This document shows positions 1 to 7,546 of a stretch of 33,213 nucleotides of DNA, in pieces. How positions within the stretch are numbered: the stretch's first letter is position 1; the number at the start of each line of letters is the position of its first letter. A model generated the notes under the pieces. The model worked only from the letters and a program-made list of their open reading frames with translations, had not been told where the DNA came from and did not search any database. The stretch covers positions 1 to 33,213 of the forward strand of contig URLM01000018.1 in assembly GCA_900548775.1 (NCBI GenBank), read 5' to 3'. A program made the translations under genes and the position numbers. This stretch comes from an uncultured Olsenella sp. Lineage in GTDB: Bacteria; Actinomycetota; Coriobacteriia; Coriobacteriales; Atopobiaceae.

Positions 1-18
1 AGACCGCGGCCATTCGCA

Positions 19-47
19 TGAGACAAAGGGACAGTCCCTTTGTCTCA
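19..47. repeat. Perfect palindrome, REP-like
   Basis: Two 13-bp arms (19-31 and 35-47; core GACAAAGGGA / TCCCTTTGTC) are perfect inverted repeats around a 3-nt CAG loop. The left arm begins on a TGA (19-21) that could be the stop of a gene lying outside the window. There is no T-run after the hairpin, so a simple rho-independent terminator is less likely than an intergenic REP-type repeat. The REP assignment is inference. Confidence 0.6.
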
Positions 48-159
48 TCCAAATCCGTACATGCTTGCGCAACGTTTATCGCGTATGGTTGAGTTGCTGG
101 CACGGCGCCCCCTGGACGCCGCCGGCACGGGCGTCTCGCCCACGACGAGAGGAGCAACG

Positions 160-1488
160 ATGAGCTGGTACGAGCCATCCTTTGTCTATCAGGTCTATCC
201 ACTGGGACTATGCGGTGCACCGCACGAGAACGATGGCGTTGTGGTCCCGCGTCTGCGCAAGCTCGTCGACGACGGTTGGATTGACCACATGGAGCGCCTC
301 GGGGCAACCTGCCTCATGCTCAACCCCGTCTTCCAGAGCCTCACGCACGGTTACGACACCACGGACTACACGACCGTCGACTGCCGTCTTGGCACTAATG
401 ACGACCTGCGCTTTGTTGTGGACGCGTGCCACAAGGCAGGCATTCGCGTGCTTCTCGACGGCGTCTTCAACCACGTGGGGCGCGAGTTCTTCGCCTTCCG
501 CGACGTGCGCGAGAACGGCCAACAGAGTCGCTACGCCGGATGGTTCAACATCGACTGGAACGGAAACAGCGAGTTCAACGATGGCTTTGGCTACGAGACC
601 TGGGCGGGCGTCTCGACGCTCGTGAAGCTCAACCATGGCAACTTCGAGCTCAACGACTACCTGGCAGATGTCATTCGCGGCTGGGTGCGTGACTTTGACA
701 TTGACGGCCTGCGCCTGGACGTGGCCTACTGCCTTGACCGCGGCTACCTGGGCTATCTGCGTCAGATTGCCGACGGGATCTCGCAAGAGCGCGGGGAGAA
801 GTTCGTGCTGGTGGGGGAGACCATGTTTGGCGACTACAACCAGTGGATGGGCGACGGGCTGTGCGACTCGGTGACCAACTACGAGGCCTACAAGGGTCTC
901 TGGTCGAGCTTCAATAGCGCGAACATGCACGAGGTTGCCTACGCGCTGGAGCGCCAGAGCGGAAGCCAGCCCTGGGACCTCTACACTGGCAAGCACCTGC
1001 TGGACTTTGTCGACAACCACGACGTGCCGCGCATTGCGACAAAGCTGGACGACAAGCGCCAGCTCAAGCCGCTCTATGGGCTGCTCTTTGCCATGTGCGG
1101 CGTGCCCTGCGTCTACTACGGGAGCGAGTGGGGCATCGAGGGCGAGCAGCACTTTGGCGACTATGAGCTGCGACCCGCGCTGGGCGCACCCGAGTGGAAC
1201 GACCTCACGGACTGGGTGGCCGCGCTGGCGCATGCGCGCGAGAAGAGCGATGCCATCGTGTGGGGCGACTACCGCGAGCTTCAGTGTCAGCCTCGGCAGC
1301 TGGTGTTCCAGCGCAGCCATGGGGACGAGCGGGTCATCGTGGCGATAAACGCTTCGGCTGAGTCTGCCGTGGCGCACTTTGACGCCGGTTGCGGGCGTGC
1401 CGTAGACCTCATCACCGGCGAGCCGCATGACTTTGGCGGGGGCTCGGAGCTTGCGCCCTTCTCGGCGTACTGGTGGCTCTGCGAGTGA
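160..1488 (+). CDS. GH13 alpha-amylase family glycosidase
   Basis: A 442-residue glycoside hydrolase family 13 enzyme, likely hydrolysing or transferring alpha-1,4-glucosidic bonds of maltodextrins in the cytosol, since no signal peptide is visible. The four GH13 regions are present in order: DGVFNHVG (residues 100-107), GLRLDV with the nucleophile Asp187, VGET with acid/base Glu220, and VDNHD with the transition-state Asp288. A C-terminal beta domain follows the barrel. The ATG at 160 is preferred over an in-frame ATG at 40 because GAGAGGAG lies just upstream (145-152) and the sequence from MSWYEPSF onward is what fits the family. Substrate preference (cyclomaltodextrinase, neopullulanase or amylase) cannot be set from sequence alone. 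A weak AACGTT-centred palindrome at about 66-83 might be a LacI-type operator. The gene converges on pyk. Confidence 0.9.
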   Translation: MSWYEPSFVYQVYPLGLCGAPHENDGVVVPRLRKLVDDGWIDHMERLGATCLMLNPVFQSLTHGYDTTDYTTVDCRLGTNDDLRFVVDACHKAGIRVLLDGVFNHVGREFFAFRDVRENGQQSRYAGWFNIDWNGNSEFNDGFGYETWAGVSTLVKLNHGNFELNDYLADVIRGWVRDFDIDGLRLDVAYCLDRGYLGYLRQIADGISQERGEKFVLVGETMFGDYNQWMGDGLCDSVTNYEAYKGLWSSFNSANMHEVAYALERQSGSQPWDLYTGKHLLDFVDNHDVPRIATKLDDKRQLKPLYGLLFAMCGVPCVYYGSEWGIEGEQHFGDYELRPALGAPEWNDLTDWVAALAHAREKSDAIVWGDYRELQCQPRQLVFQRSHGDERVIVAINASAESAVAHFDAGCGRAVDLITGEPHDFGGGSELAPFSAYWWLCE

Positions 1489-1622
1489 TAGCGGCTGACA
1501 CTGGGGGTGCGGTTGCCAACGACGCTACTGCCGCCTGCGCTGAGAGTGCGAATGCCTGTGCGAGTTCCTGTGCGGTTGCCGCCGAACGTGAGTTTTTCTC
1601 GCCGCCGGTGACTGTAATTGCG

Positions 1623-1647
1623 CCTCCGGCGAGAAAATGGCGCCGGA
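1623..1647 (-). repeat. Inverted third copy of the CTCCGGCG palindrome
   Basis: Read on the minus strand this segment is TCCGGCGCC, four bases, then TCTCGCCGGAGG. It matches the core of the direct repeats at 1685 and 1746 but in the opposite orientation and with a changed loop. A further partial unit (TTTTCTCGCCG, 1594-1604) pairs with 1627-1637. Confidence 0.5.
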
Positions 1648-1684
1648 ACATGGGTTCCCGACGGAATCCCGTACGAGAAGGGCC

Positions 1685-1725
1685 CTCCGGCGCCGAAATC
1701 TCGCCGGAGGGCCCGTTCCCGCAGC
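1685..1725 (+). repeat. 41-bp direct repeat, copy 1 (hairpin)
   Basis: Identical over 41 bp to 1746-1786. This copy sits in a 13-bp perfect inverted repeat (arms 1680-1692 and 1702-1714, 9-nt loop). No T-run follows, so it looks like an intergenic repeat rather than a classical terminator. Confidence 0.75.
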
Positions 1726-1745
1726 AAGCGCTGCCAATAACTCTG

Positions 1746-1786
1746 CTCCGGCGCCGAAATCTCGCCGGAGGGCCCGTTCCCGCAGC
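1746..1786 (+). repeat. 41-bp direct repeat, copy 2 (hairpin)
   Basis: Second exact 41-bp copy, 61 bp downstream of the first. Its internal stem is 8 bp (CTCCGGCG / CGCCGGAG), because the outer left-arm bases differ from copy 1. Confidence 0.75.
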
Positions 1787-1834
1787 CATCGCGCACAAGG
1801 TCACGCTTCCGGCGCTAATCTTCCTTCCGCTGAG

Positions 1835-1874
1835 AATTCTCAATCGTTTAGAGGTCTCTAAACGATCGAGAATT
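1835..1874. repeat. 40-nt near-perfect inverted repeat
   Basis: Arms AATTCTC-A-ATCGTTTAGAG and CTCTAAACGAT-C-GAGAATT are separated by two bases (GT, 1854-1855). The only mismatch in 19 pairs is 1842/1867. There is no T-tract. It could be a bidirectional transcription barrier between convergent genes or a protein-binding palindrome. Function is not known. Confidence 0.6.
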
Positions 1875-1964
1875 GCAGGAACCTGCCCCAGGCATCCCGT
1901 CCCCAGGCATCCTTACGGCTTTTACCGCGCCCTCTGCCATCATCCACCCTGCGTCCTTCTCGCC

Positions 1965-2000
1965 AAAAGAAAACCGCCCCGGGCGAGAAGCCCGAGGCGG
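1965..2000 (-). terminator. Rho-independent terminator of pyk
   Basis: On the minus strand, 24 bases past the pyk stop, an 11-bp GC-rich stem (plus-strand arms 1974-1984 and 1990-2000, one wobble pair, 5-nt loop) is followed by TTTTCTTTT (1965-1973). This is a classical intrinsic terminator for the ldh-pyk transcript. Confidence 0.85.
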
Positions 2001-2024
2001 TCAACGAGAAGCTCAGGGCAGACC

Positions 2025-3479
2025 CTACTGGACCTGCGCCACCATCGCCATGTTGGTGCTGGTGGTGTAGTCGCCCTGGCGCGGGGAGGTCTGCGGGTCG
2101 CCGGCGGTGATAACCACGATGTCGCCCGCGTCCACCACCTTGTTCGCCTTGGCAACGCTGAGGGCGTTGTAGAGCGTGTTGGAAAGCGAGCCCTGCTCCG
2201 TGGTCTTGAACCCATAGACGCCCCAGTAGAAGCAGGTGCGACGGATGGCCTCCTCGCTCGGGCTCATGGCGTAGAGCGGGATGCGGGGACGGAAGTTGGA
2301 CACGATGCGCGCAGTGCGGCCGGAGTGCGTGGGGCACAGGATGCACTTGGCGTTCACGCGGTCGGCCATCTCGACGGCGGCAAAGCCGGTTGCGCCGTTC
2401 ACGTTGCGCACGCCGCCACGGTCGTGGTAGACCTTGCGCTCCTCGAGGTAGGTCTCGGTCTCCTTGGCGACCTCCGCCATGGTGCGCACGGCTGCCACGG
2501 GGTACTTGCCGGCAGCGGTCTCGCCGGAGAGCATGACGCAGTCGGTGCCGTCATAGATGGCGTTGGCGACGTCGGCGACCTCGGCGCGCGTGGGGCGCGG
2601 GTTGCGAATCATCGAGTCAAGCATCTGCGTTGCGGTAATGACCGGCTTGTAGGCGTTGTTGCACTTGCGGATGATGGTCTTCTGGATGTGGGGCACCTGC
2701 GCGGCAGGAACCTCGACGCCCAGGTCGCCACGGGCGACCATGATGCCGTCGGAGGCCTCGAGAATCTCGTCGAAGTTCTTGACGCCGAGCGCGCTCTCGA
2801 TCTTGGGGAAGACCTGGACGTGCGGTGCGCCCATCTCGACGCAGATGTCACGAATCTGCTTGACGGCGGCGCCGTCGCGGATGAACGACGCGGCGATGGC
2901 GTCGATGCCCAGCTCGCAGCCAAACATGATGTCCGCGCGATCCTGGTCGGTGACAGAGGGCAGGCCAATGCTCACGTTGGGAACGTTGACGCCCTTCTTC
3001 TCGCCGATCTCGCCGCCGTTGGTGACCACGCAGTGGATGTCGGCGCCGTCCACGTGGTCGACCTCAAGGCCCACAAGGCCGTCGTCGATGAGGATGATGG
3101 AGCCCTTCTCGACCTCGTTGGGGAGGTTGAGGTAGTCGAGCGAGATGTGACCTGCGTTGCCGTGGAAGTCCTCGGTGGTGGGCTGGGCGGTCACCACGAT
3201 GGTGTCACCGGTGTTGACGGTGACCTTCTTGCCATCCTCGAGAAGGCCGGTGCGGACCTCGGGGCCCTTGGTGTCGAGCATGATGGCCACGGGGATGCTC
3301 AGCTCTCCGGAGATGCGGCGCACGCGCTCGATCATCTGGCGGTGATAGTCGTGGCTGCCGTGGGAGAAGTTGAAGCGGGCGACGTTCATGCCGTTCTCGA
3401 TGAGGGCGCGAAGGACGTCGTCGCTCTCGGTGGCGGGGCCCATGGTGCACACTATCTTGGTCTTCTTGCTAAATGCCAT
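2025..3479 (-). CDS. pyk: Pyruvate kinase
   Basis: A 484-residue pyruvate kinase that transfers phosphate from phosphoenolpyruvate to ADP, the last ATP-making step of glycolysis. Visible family motifs are MNVARFNFSHG (31-41, substrate and K+ site), DTKGPEVR (69-76), FPKIES with the catalytic Lys226 and metal-ligand Glu228, the metal-ligand region ARGDLG with Asp252, ATQMLDSM (283-290), and PTRAEVADVANAIYDG (296-311). A C-terminal allosteric domain of normal size follows, with no extra PEP-transferase domain. An AAAGGAG Shine-Dalgarno lies 5 bases before the ATG. It follows the D-lactate dehydrogenase gene by 45 bp on the same strand and has its own downstream terminator, so the two are probably co-transcribed and feed pyruvate straight to lactate. 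Confidence 0.97.
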   Translation of the reverse strand: MAFSKKTKIVCTMGPATESDDVLRALIENGMNVARFNFSHGSHDYHRQMIERVRRISGELSIPVAIMLDTKGPEVRTGLLEDGKKVTVNTGDTIVVTAQPTTEDFHGNAGHISLDYLNLPNEVEKGSIILIDDGLVGLEVDHVDGADIHCVVTNGGEIGEKKGVNVPNVSIGLPSVTDQDRADIMFGCELGIDAIAASFIRDGAAVKQIRDICVEMGAPHVQVFPKIESALGVKNFDEILEASDGIMVARGDLGVEVPAAQVPHIQKTIIRKCNNAYKPVITATQMLDSMIRNPRPTRAEVADVANAIYDGTDCVMLSGETAAGKYPVAAVRTMAEVAKETETYLEERKVYHDRGGVRNVNGATGFAAVEMADRVNAKCILCPTHSGRTARIVSNFRPRIPLYAMSPSEEAIRRTCFYWGVYGFKTTEQGSLSNTLYNALSVAKANKVVDAGDIVVITAGDPQTSPRQGDYTTSTNMAMVAQVQ

Positions 3480-3524
3480 TTTTCTCCTTTGCCTACTGTC
3501 CTCTTTGGTGCGATGTCTCTATGG

Positions 3525-4553
3525 CTAGCAGACGACGCTCCTGGGCACGAAGTCCGTGCCGTGAGCGAACGCCTGCGCGTTGTCGAGCGTCACGCGAGCG
3601 ATCTCGCCAAGGGCCTCCTTGGTGAAGAACGCCTGGTGAGAAGTCATGACCACGTTGGGGAAGGAGCAGAAGCGCGCGGTGATGGAGCTGCCGAGAATCT
3701 CGTCCTCGCGGTCCTGGTAGACGTTGGCGTTCTCCTCCTCGTACACGTCGAGGCCCGCAGCGCCGATCTTGCCGGCGCGGATGCCGCGGATGAGTGCGTT
3801 GGAGTCGACCAGTGCGCCGCGTGCGGTGTTCACGAAGATGACGCCATCCTTCATCTTGGAGATGGAGTCGTCGTTGATCATGTGGTAGCTCTCCTCGTTG
3901 AGGAAGGCGTGCAGAGAGATGAAGTCCGCACGGTTGTAGAGCGAGTCGTAGTCGACCTTGCCATCCTTGACCTCGACGTACTCGTCGACCACGTGCTCCT
4001 CGTCGATGAGCTTCTGGTTGGGGTAGAGGTCGGCGCCGATGACGTACATGCCGAAGCCCTTGCAGATGCGGCAGAGGGCGGCGCCAATGCGGCCGGTGCC
4101 GATGATGCCGGCGGTCTTGCCGTGCAGGGTAACGCCGACAAGGCCGGTGAGGTCGAAGTTGTTCTCGCGGACGCGGATGTAGCCCTTGTGGATGCGACGG
4201 TTGGCGCAGAGGGCAAGGCCCATGGCGTGCTCGGCGATGGCCTCGGGCGAGTAGGCGGGGACGCGGGTGACCTTCATGCCGAGGTCCTTGGCGACCTCGA
4301 CGTTCACGGCGTCGAAGCCGGCGCAGCGCATGAGGACGAGCTTCACGCCAAAGCCAGAGAGGATCTCGAGGGTCATGGCGCCGCAGTCGGCGTTCACGAA
4401 GGCGCAGACCGCGTCATACCCACGGGCGAGGGGCGCGGTCATGGGGGTGAGGTTGGTCTCGGTGAAGTCGATCGTGACGTCCGGGTAGTCCTTGAGCTCC
4501 TTGGTGAAAGAATCCCTGTCATAGCTGGCGGTTCCATAGAACAGAATCTTCAT
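3525..4553 (-). CDS. D-lactate dehydrogenase (2-hydroxyacid dehydrogenase)
   Basis: A 342-residue NAD-dependent D-2-hydroxyacid dehydrogenase, most like D-lactate dehydrogenase, reducing pyruvate to D-lactate to regenerate NAD+. The Rossmann motif GTGRIG is at 152-157, with Asp175 (GADLYPN) placed for NAD rather than NADP binding. The catalytic triad of the family is present: Arg245 (NTARGALVD), Glu274 (DVYEEE) and His306 (TSHQAFF). I chose the ATG at 4553 because the chain there begins MKILFYG as in the family and GGAAAGGG lies about 6 bases upstream. An in-frame start 33 bases earlier adds an unlikely tail. Pyruvate kinase follows 45 bp downstream. A related activity such as 2-hydroxyisocaproate or aromatic-lactate dehydrogenase cannot be excluded. 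Confidence 0.92.
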   Translation of the reverse strand: MKILFYGTASYDRDSFTKELKDYPDVTIDFTETNLTPMTAPLARGYDAVCAFVNADCGAMTLEILSGFGVKLVLMRCAGFDAVNVEVAKDLGMKVTRVPAYSPEAIAEHAMGLALCANRRIHKGYIRVRENNFDLTGLVGVTLHGKTAGIIGTGRIGAALCRICKGFGMYVIGADLYPNQKLIDEEHVVDEYVEVKDGKVDYDSLYNRADFISLHAFLNEESYHMINDDSISKMKDGVIFVNTARGALVDSNALIRGIRAGKIGAAGLDVYEEENANVYQDREDEILGSSITARFCSFPNVVMTSHQAFFTKEALGEIARVTLDNAQAFAHGTDFVPRSVVC

Positions 4554-4861
4554 CGTTGCCCTTTCCTCGAGACCCTGTGGAATCAATCTCGCACGCTCTC
4601 ACGTGCGGTCTTAGCGAAAGTTTACCGCATGGGACAGATGCCGTGGGGCATGCGGGGACAAGTCCTTACGAATGAGATACGAGGGGGCTGCCTTACTAAA
4701 ATCGTCAACGCGTCTGCTGGGGTTTGTCGCGCGCCTTCTCGGGTAAAATGGGTCGGTACTAACCATGCGTCCGGCATGGCAGCCTTGGTGAGCCCTTGCC
4801 CTTCTGGGGAATTATGATCGGGCATCAATCTGCTGGGCGCCCATGACCCCAGGAGGAAGAA
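4554..4861. other. Divergent intergenic region (ldh / Ca-ATPase)
   Basis: This 308-bp spacer lies between divergent genes. It holds an imperfect palindrome TGCGGT-N14-ACCGCA (4604-4629) on the ldh side. On the ATPase side there is a candidate -10 (TAAAAT, 4744-4749) with a small palindrome CCATGC-N5-GCATGG (4763-4779) just after it. I see no protein gene here and no convincing ldh promoter. Confidence 0.5.
4744..4749 (+). promoter_or_regulatory. Candidate -10 box for the Ca-ATPase operon
   Basis: TAAAAT matches a -10 consensus well, but the best -35-like hexamer (TTGTCG, 4724-4729) is only 14 bp away. The palindrome CCATGC-N5-GCATGG at 4763-4779, just past the expected start site, could be an operator. 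Confidence 0.3.
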
Positions 4862-7540
4862 TTGAAGGAGTACCTGCAGGAGTCTGCGCAAGTCGTCAAG
4901 GACGTTGCGTCTGACGACACCTATGGCCTTGCCCCAGAGGAGGCGGCTGCACGTCTCGAGAAAAACGGTCTCAACAAGCTCAAGGAGGCCGAGAAGGACC
5001 CGCTCTGGAAGCGCTTCTTCGCACAGATGGCAGACCCGATGATCATCATGCTCATCGTTGCCGCGGTCATCTCGGCCCTCACGGGGCTGGCGCAGGGCGA
5101 GGCGGACTTCGCCGACGTGATCATCATCTGCTTCGTCGTCGTGGTGAACGCGGTTCTCGGCGTGGTGCAGGAGTCCAAGGCCGAGGAGGCGCTGGCGGCG
5201 CTCCAGGAGATGTCTGCCGCCCAGAGCAAGGTCGTGCGCGGCGGCAACGTTGTGAGCGTCCCGTCCTCCGAGCTTGTTGTTGGCGACCTCGTGATTCTCG
5301 AGGCCGGCGACTCCGTGCCGGCGGACTGCCGCATCATCGAGAGTGCCTCCATGAAGATCGAGGAGGCCGCCCTCACCGGCGAGTCCGTGCCGGTCAACAA
5401 GATCGCCACGGTCCTCGACGTGCTCGAAGAGGGCAAGGACGTCCCTCTCGGCGACCGCAAGAACATGTGCTACATGGGCTCCACCGTGGTCTATGGTCGT
5501 GGCCGCGCCGTCGTGGTTGCCACGGGCATGGACACCGAGATGGGCAAGATCGCCGACGCCCTCACGCGTGCCGAGGACGAGGAGACCCCGCTCCAGAAGA
5601 AGCTCGATGAGCTCTCCAAGATCCTCTCCATCATATGCATCGTGATCTGCGCGCTGGTCTTCGCGGTCACCTGGCTCAAGCACGGCATGGGCTTCTTCGA
5701 GAACATGTCGCTCGTGCTCAACACGTTCATGGTCGCCGTGTCGCTTGCCGTCGCGGCCATCCCCGAGGGACTGGCGGCTGTGGTGACCATCGTGCTCTCC
5801 ATCGGCGTCACCAAGATGAGCCAGCACAACGCCATTATCCGCAAGCTCTCCGCCGTGGAGACCCTTGGCTGCACGCAGGTCATCTGCTCGGACAAGACGG
5901 GCACCCTCACGCAGAACAAGATGACGGTCGTGCGCCACTTCACCGAGGACCAGGGCCGTCTCGTTCGCTGCATGGCACTCTGCTCCGACGCCAAGTGGGA
6001 CCCCGCCCGCAACGACGCCGTGGGCGAGCCCACGGAGGCCGCGCTCGTGGCAGACGCAGCCAAGCTCGGCTTCACCTCCGGCGACCTCGACGCCGCCAAC
6101 CCCCGCGTGGGCGAGGCGCCCTTCGACTCCGGCCGCAAGATGATGTCCGTCGTCAACAAGGCGCCCGACGGCAACTACATCCAGCACACCAAGGGCGGCC
6201 CCGACGTCATTCTCGCCCGCTGCACCAAGATGCACACCGCCGAGGGTGACGTGCCCCTCACGGACGAGTGGCGCCAGCGCATCATGGAGGCCAACAAGGC
6301 CATGGCCGACGACGCGCTTCGCGTGATGGCTGCCGCCCGCGTGAACTACGGCAAGACCGCGCCCACGGACTTCTCGCCCGAGGCGCTCGAGCACGACATG
6401 ACCTTCCTCGGCCTCTGCGGCATGATCGACCCGGTTCGTCCCGAGGTCAAGCAGGCCGTGGCCGAGGCGCACTCCGCCGGCATGCGCGTGGTCATGATCA
6501 CCGGCGACCACATCGACACCGCCGTTGCCATCGCCAAGGAGCTTGGCATCATCGTCGACCGCTCACAGGCCATCACCGGCGCCGAGCTCGACCGCATGTC
6601 CGACGAGGAGTTCGCCAAGAACATCTCCAAGTACGGCGTGTACGCCCGCGTCCAGCCCGAGCACAAGACCCGCATCGTCGACACCTGGAAGAAGCTCGGC
6701 AAGGTCGTTGCCATGACCGGCGACGGCGTGAACGACGCGCCGTCCATCAAGCGCGCTGACATCGGCGTTGGCATGGGCATCACGGGCACTGACGTCACCA
6801 AGAACGTGGCCGACATGGTTCTTGCCGACGACAACTTCGCGACCATCATCAACGCCTGCGAAGAGGGCCGCCGCATCTACGACAACATCAGGAAGTCGAT
6901 TGCCTTCCTGCTCTCCTCCAACCTCGCTGAGGTCATCTCGGTCTTCGTGGCGTCTCTAATCGGCTTCACGATCCTCGAGCCCACGCACCTCCTGTGGCTC
7001 AACCTCATCACGGACTGCTTCCCCGCCCTTGCCATGGCCATGGAGGAGGCCGAGCCCGACATCATGGAGCGCGAGCCGCGCAACGCCGACGACGGCATCT
7101 TCGCCAACGGCATGGGCCTCGACTGCCTCATCCAGGGCGTCTTCATTGGTGCCCTCACGCTCATCTCGTACTTCATCGGCCTGAACATCGAGGGTGTGCC
7201 GCTGTCTGCCGTGCTCTCTGGTGCCGACAAGGGCCTCGACGGCATGACCATGGCGTTCCTCACGCTCTCAATGGTCGAGATGTTCCACTCGTTCAACATG
7301 CGCAGCCGTCGTCAGTCCATCTTCAAGCTGCCCACCCAGAACAAGTGGATCTGGGGCGCCTTCGCGATTTCGCTGGTGCTCACCTTCGTGGTTATCGAGA
7401 CCCCGCTCGCGCAGGCCTTCGACTTTGCCGAGATCAGCGCCTACGAGTACGGTATCGCGATGCTGCTTGCCGCAGCCATCATCCCGCTCGTGGAAGTCTA
7501 CAAGGCCATCATGCGTGCGGTCGAGAAGGGCAGGAACTAG
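4862..7540 (+). CDS. P-type ATPase, Ca2+-transporting type (P2)
   Basis: An 892-residue P2-type cation pump, probably exporting Ca2+ across the cytoplasmic membrane. In order: N-terminal cation-ATPase domain; two membrane helices; actuator domain with TGES (172-175); M3/M4 with PEGL (Glu302); phosphorylation site DKTGTLTQ (Asp344); nucleotide domain with KGGPDVI; MITGD (545-549); hinge TGDGVND (619-625); then M5-M10. The Ca-binding residues known from SERCA appear conserved: Glu in PEGL, Asn and Glu in SSNLAEV (M5), and Asn, Thr and Asp in NLITD (M6). This favours Ca2+ over Na+/K+. The start is TTG, supported by AGGAGG at 4851-4856 with 5-bp spacing. rsgA starts 6 bp after the stop, suggesting one transcript. 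Confidence 0.93.
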   Translation: MKEYLQESAQVVKDVASDDTYGLAPEEAAARLEKNGLNKLKEAEKDPLWKRFFAQMADPMIIMLIVAAVISALTGLAQGEADFADVIIICFVVVVNAVLGVVQESKAEEALAALQEMSAAQSKVVRGGNVVSVPSSELVVGDLVILEAGDSVPADCRIIESASMKIEEAALTGESVPVNKIATVLDVLEEGKDVPLGDRKNMCYMGSTVVYGRGRAVVVATGMDTEMGKIADALTRAEDEETPLQKKLDELSKILSIICIVICALVFAVTWLKHGMGFFENMSLVLNTFMVAVSLAVAAIPEGLAAVVTIVLSIGVTKMSQHNAIIRKLSAVETLGCTQVICSDKTGTLTQNKMTVVRHFTEDQGRLVRCMALCSDAKWDPARNDAVGEPTEAALVADAAKLGFTSGDLDAANPRVGEAPFDSGRKMMSVVNKAPDGNYIQHTKGGPDVILARCTKMHTAEGDVPLTDEWRQRIMEANKAMADDALRVMAAARVNYGKTAPTDFSPEALEHDMTFLGLCGMIDPVRPEVKQAVAEAHSAGMRVVMITGDHIDTAVAIAKELGIIVDRSQAITGAELDRMSDEEFAKNISKYGVYARVQPEHKTRIVDTWKKLGKVVAMTGDGVNDAPSIKRADIGVGMGITGTDVTKNVADMVLADDNFATIINACEEGRRIYDNIRKSIAFLLSSNLAEVISVFVASLIGFTILEPTHLLWLNLITDCFPALAMAMEEAEPDIMEREPRNADDGIFANGMGLDCLIQGVFIGALTLISYFIGLNIEGVPLSAVLSGADKGLDGMTMAFLTLSMVEMFHSFNMRSRRQSIFKLPTQNKWIWGAFAISLVLTFVVIETPLAQAFDFAEISAYEYGIAMLLAAAIIPLVEVYKAIMRAVEKGRN

Positions 7541-7546
7541 TCGCTC

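Larger units (their letters stand above)
1489..2024. other. Gene-free convergent spacer with palindromes
   Basis: This 536-bp spacer lies between the converging amylase and pyk genes. I see no supportable gene in it. It holds a cluster of related GC-rich palindromes (about 1594-1786), a long AT-richer inverted repeat (1835-1874) and the pyk terminator (1965-2000). Confidence 0.7.

Noticed and set aside
1473..4817. Plus-strand open frame of about 1,100 codons opposite pyk and ldh
   Set aside because: It is antisense to two genes with full catalytic motifs. Its composition (His/Asp/Val/Gly-rich) is the usual artefact of high-GC antisense frames, with no ribosome site or domain.
4622..6511. Minus-strand open frame of about 630 codons opposite the Ca-ATPase
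   Set aside because: It lies opposite the conserved actuator and phosphorylation domains; low-complexity translation with no recognisable family.
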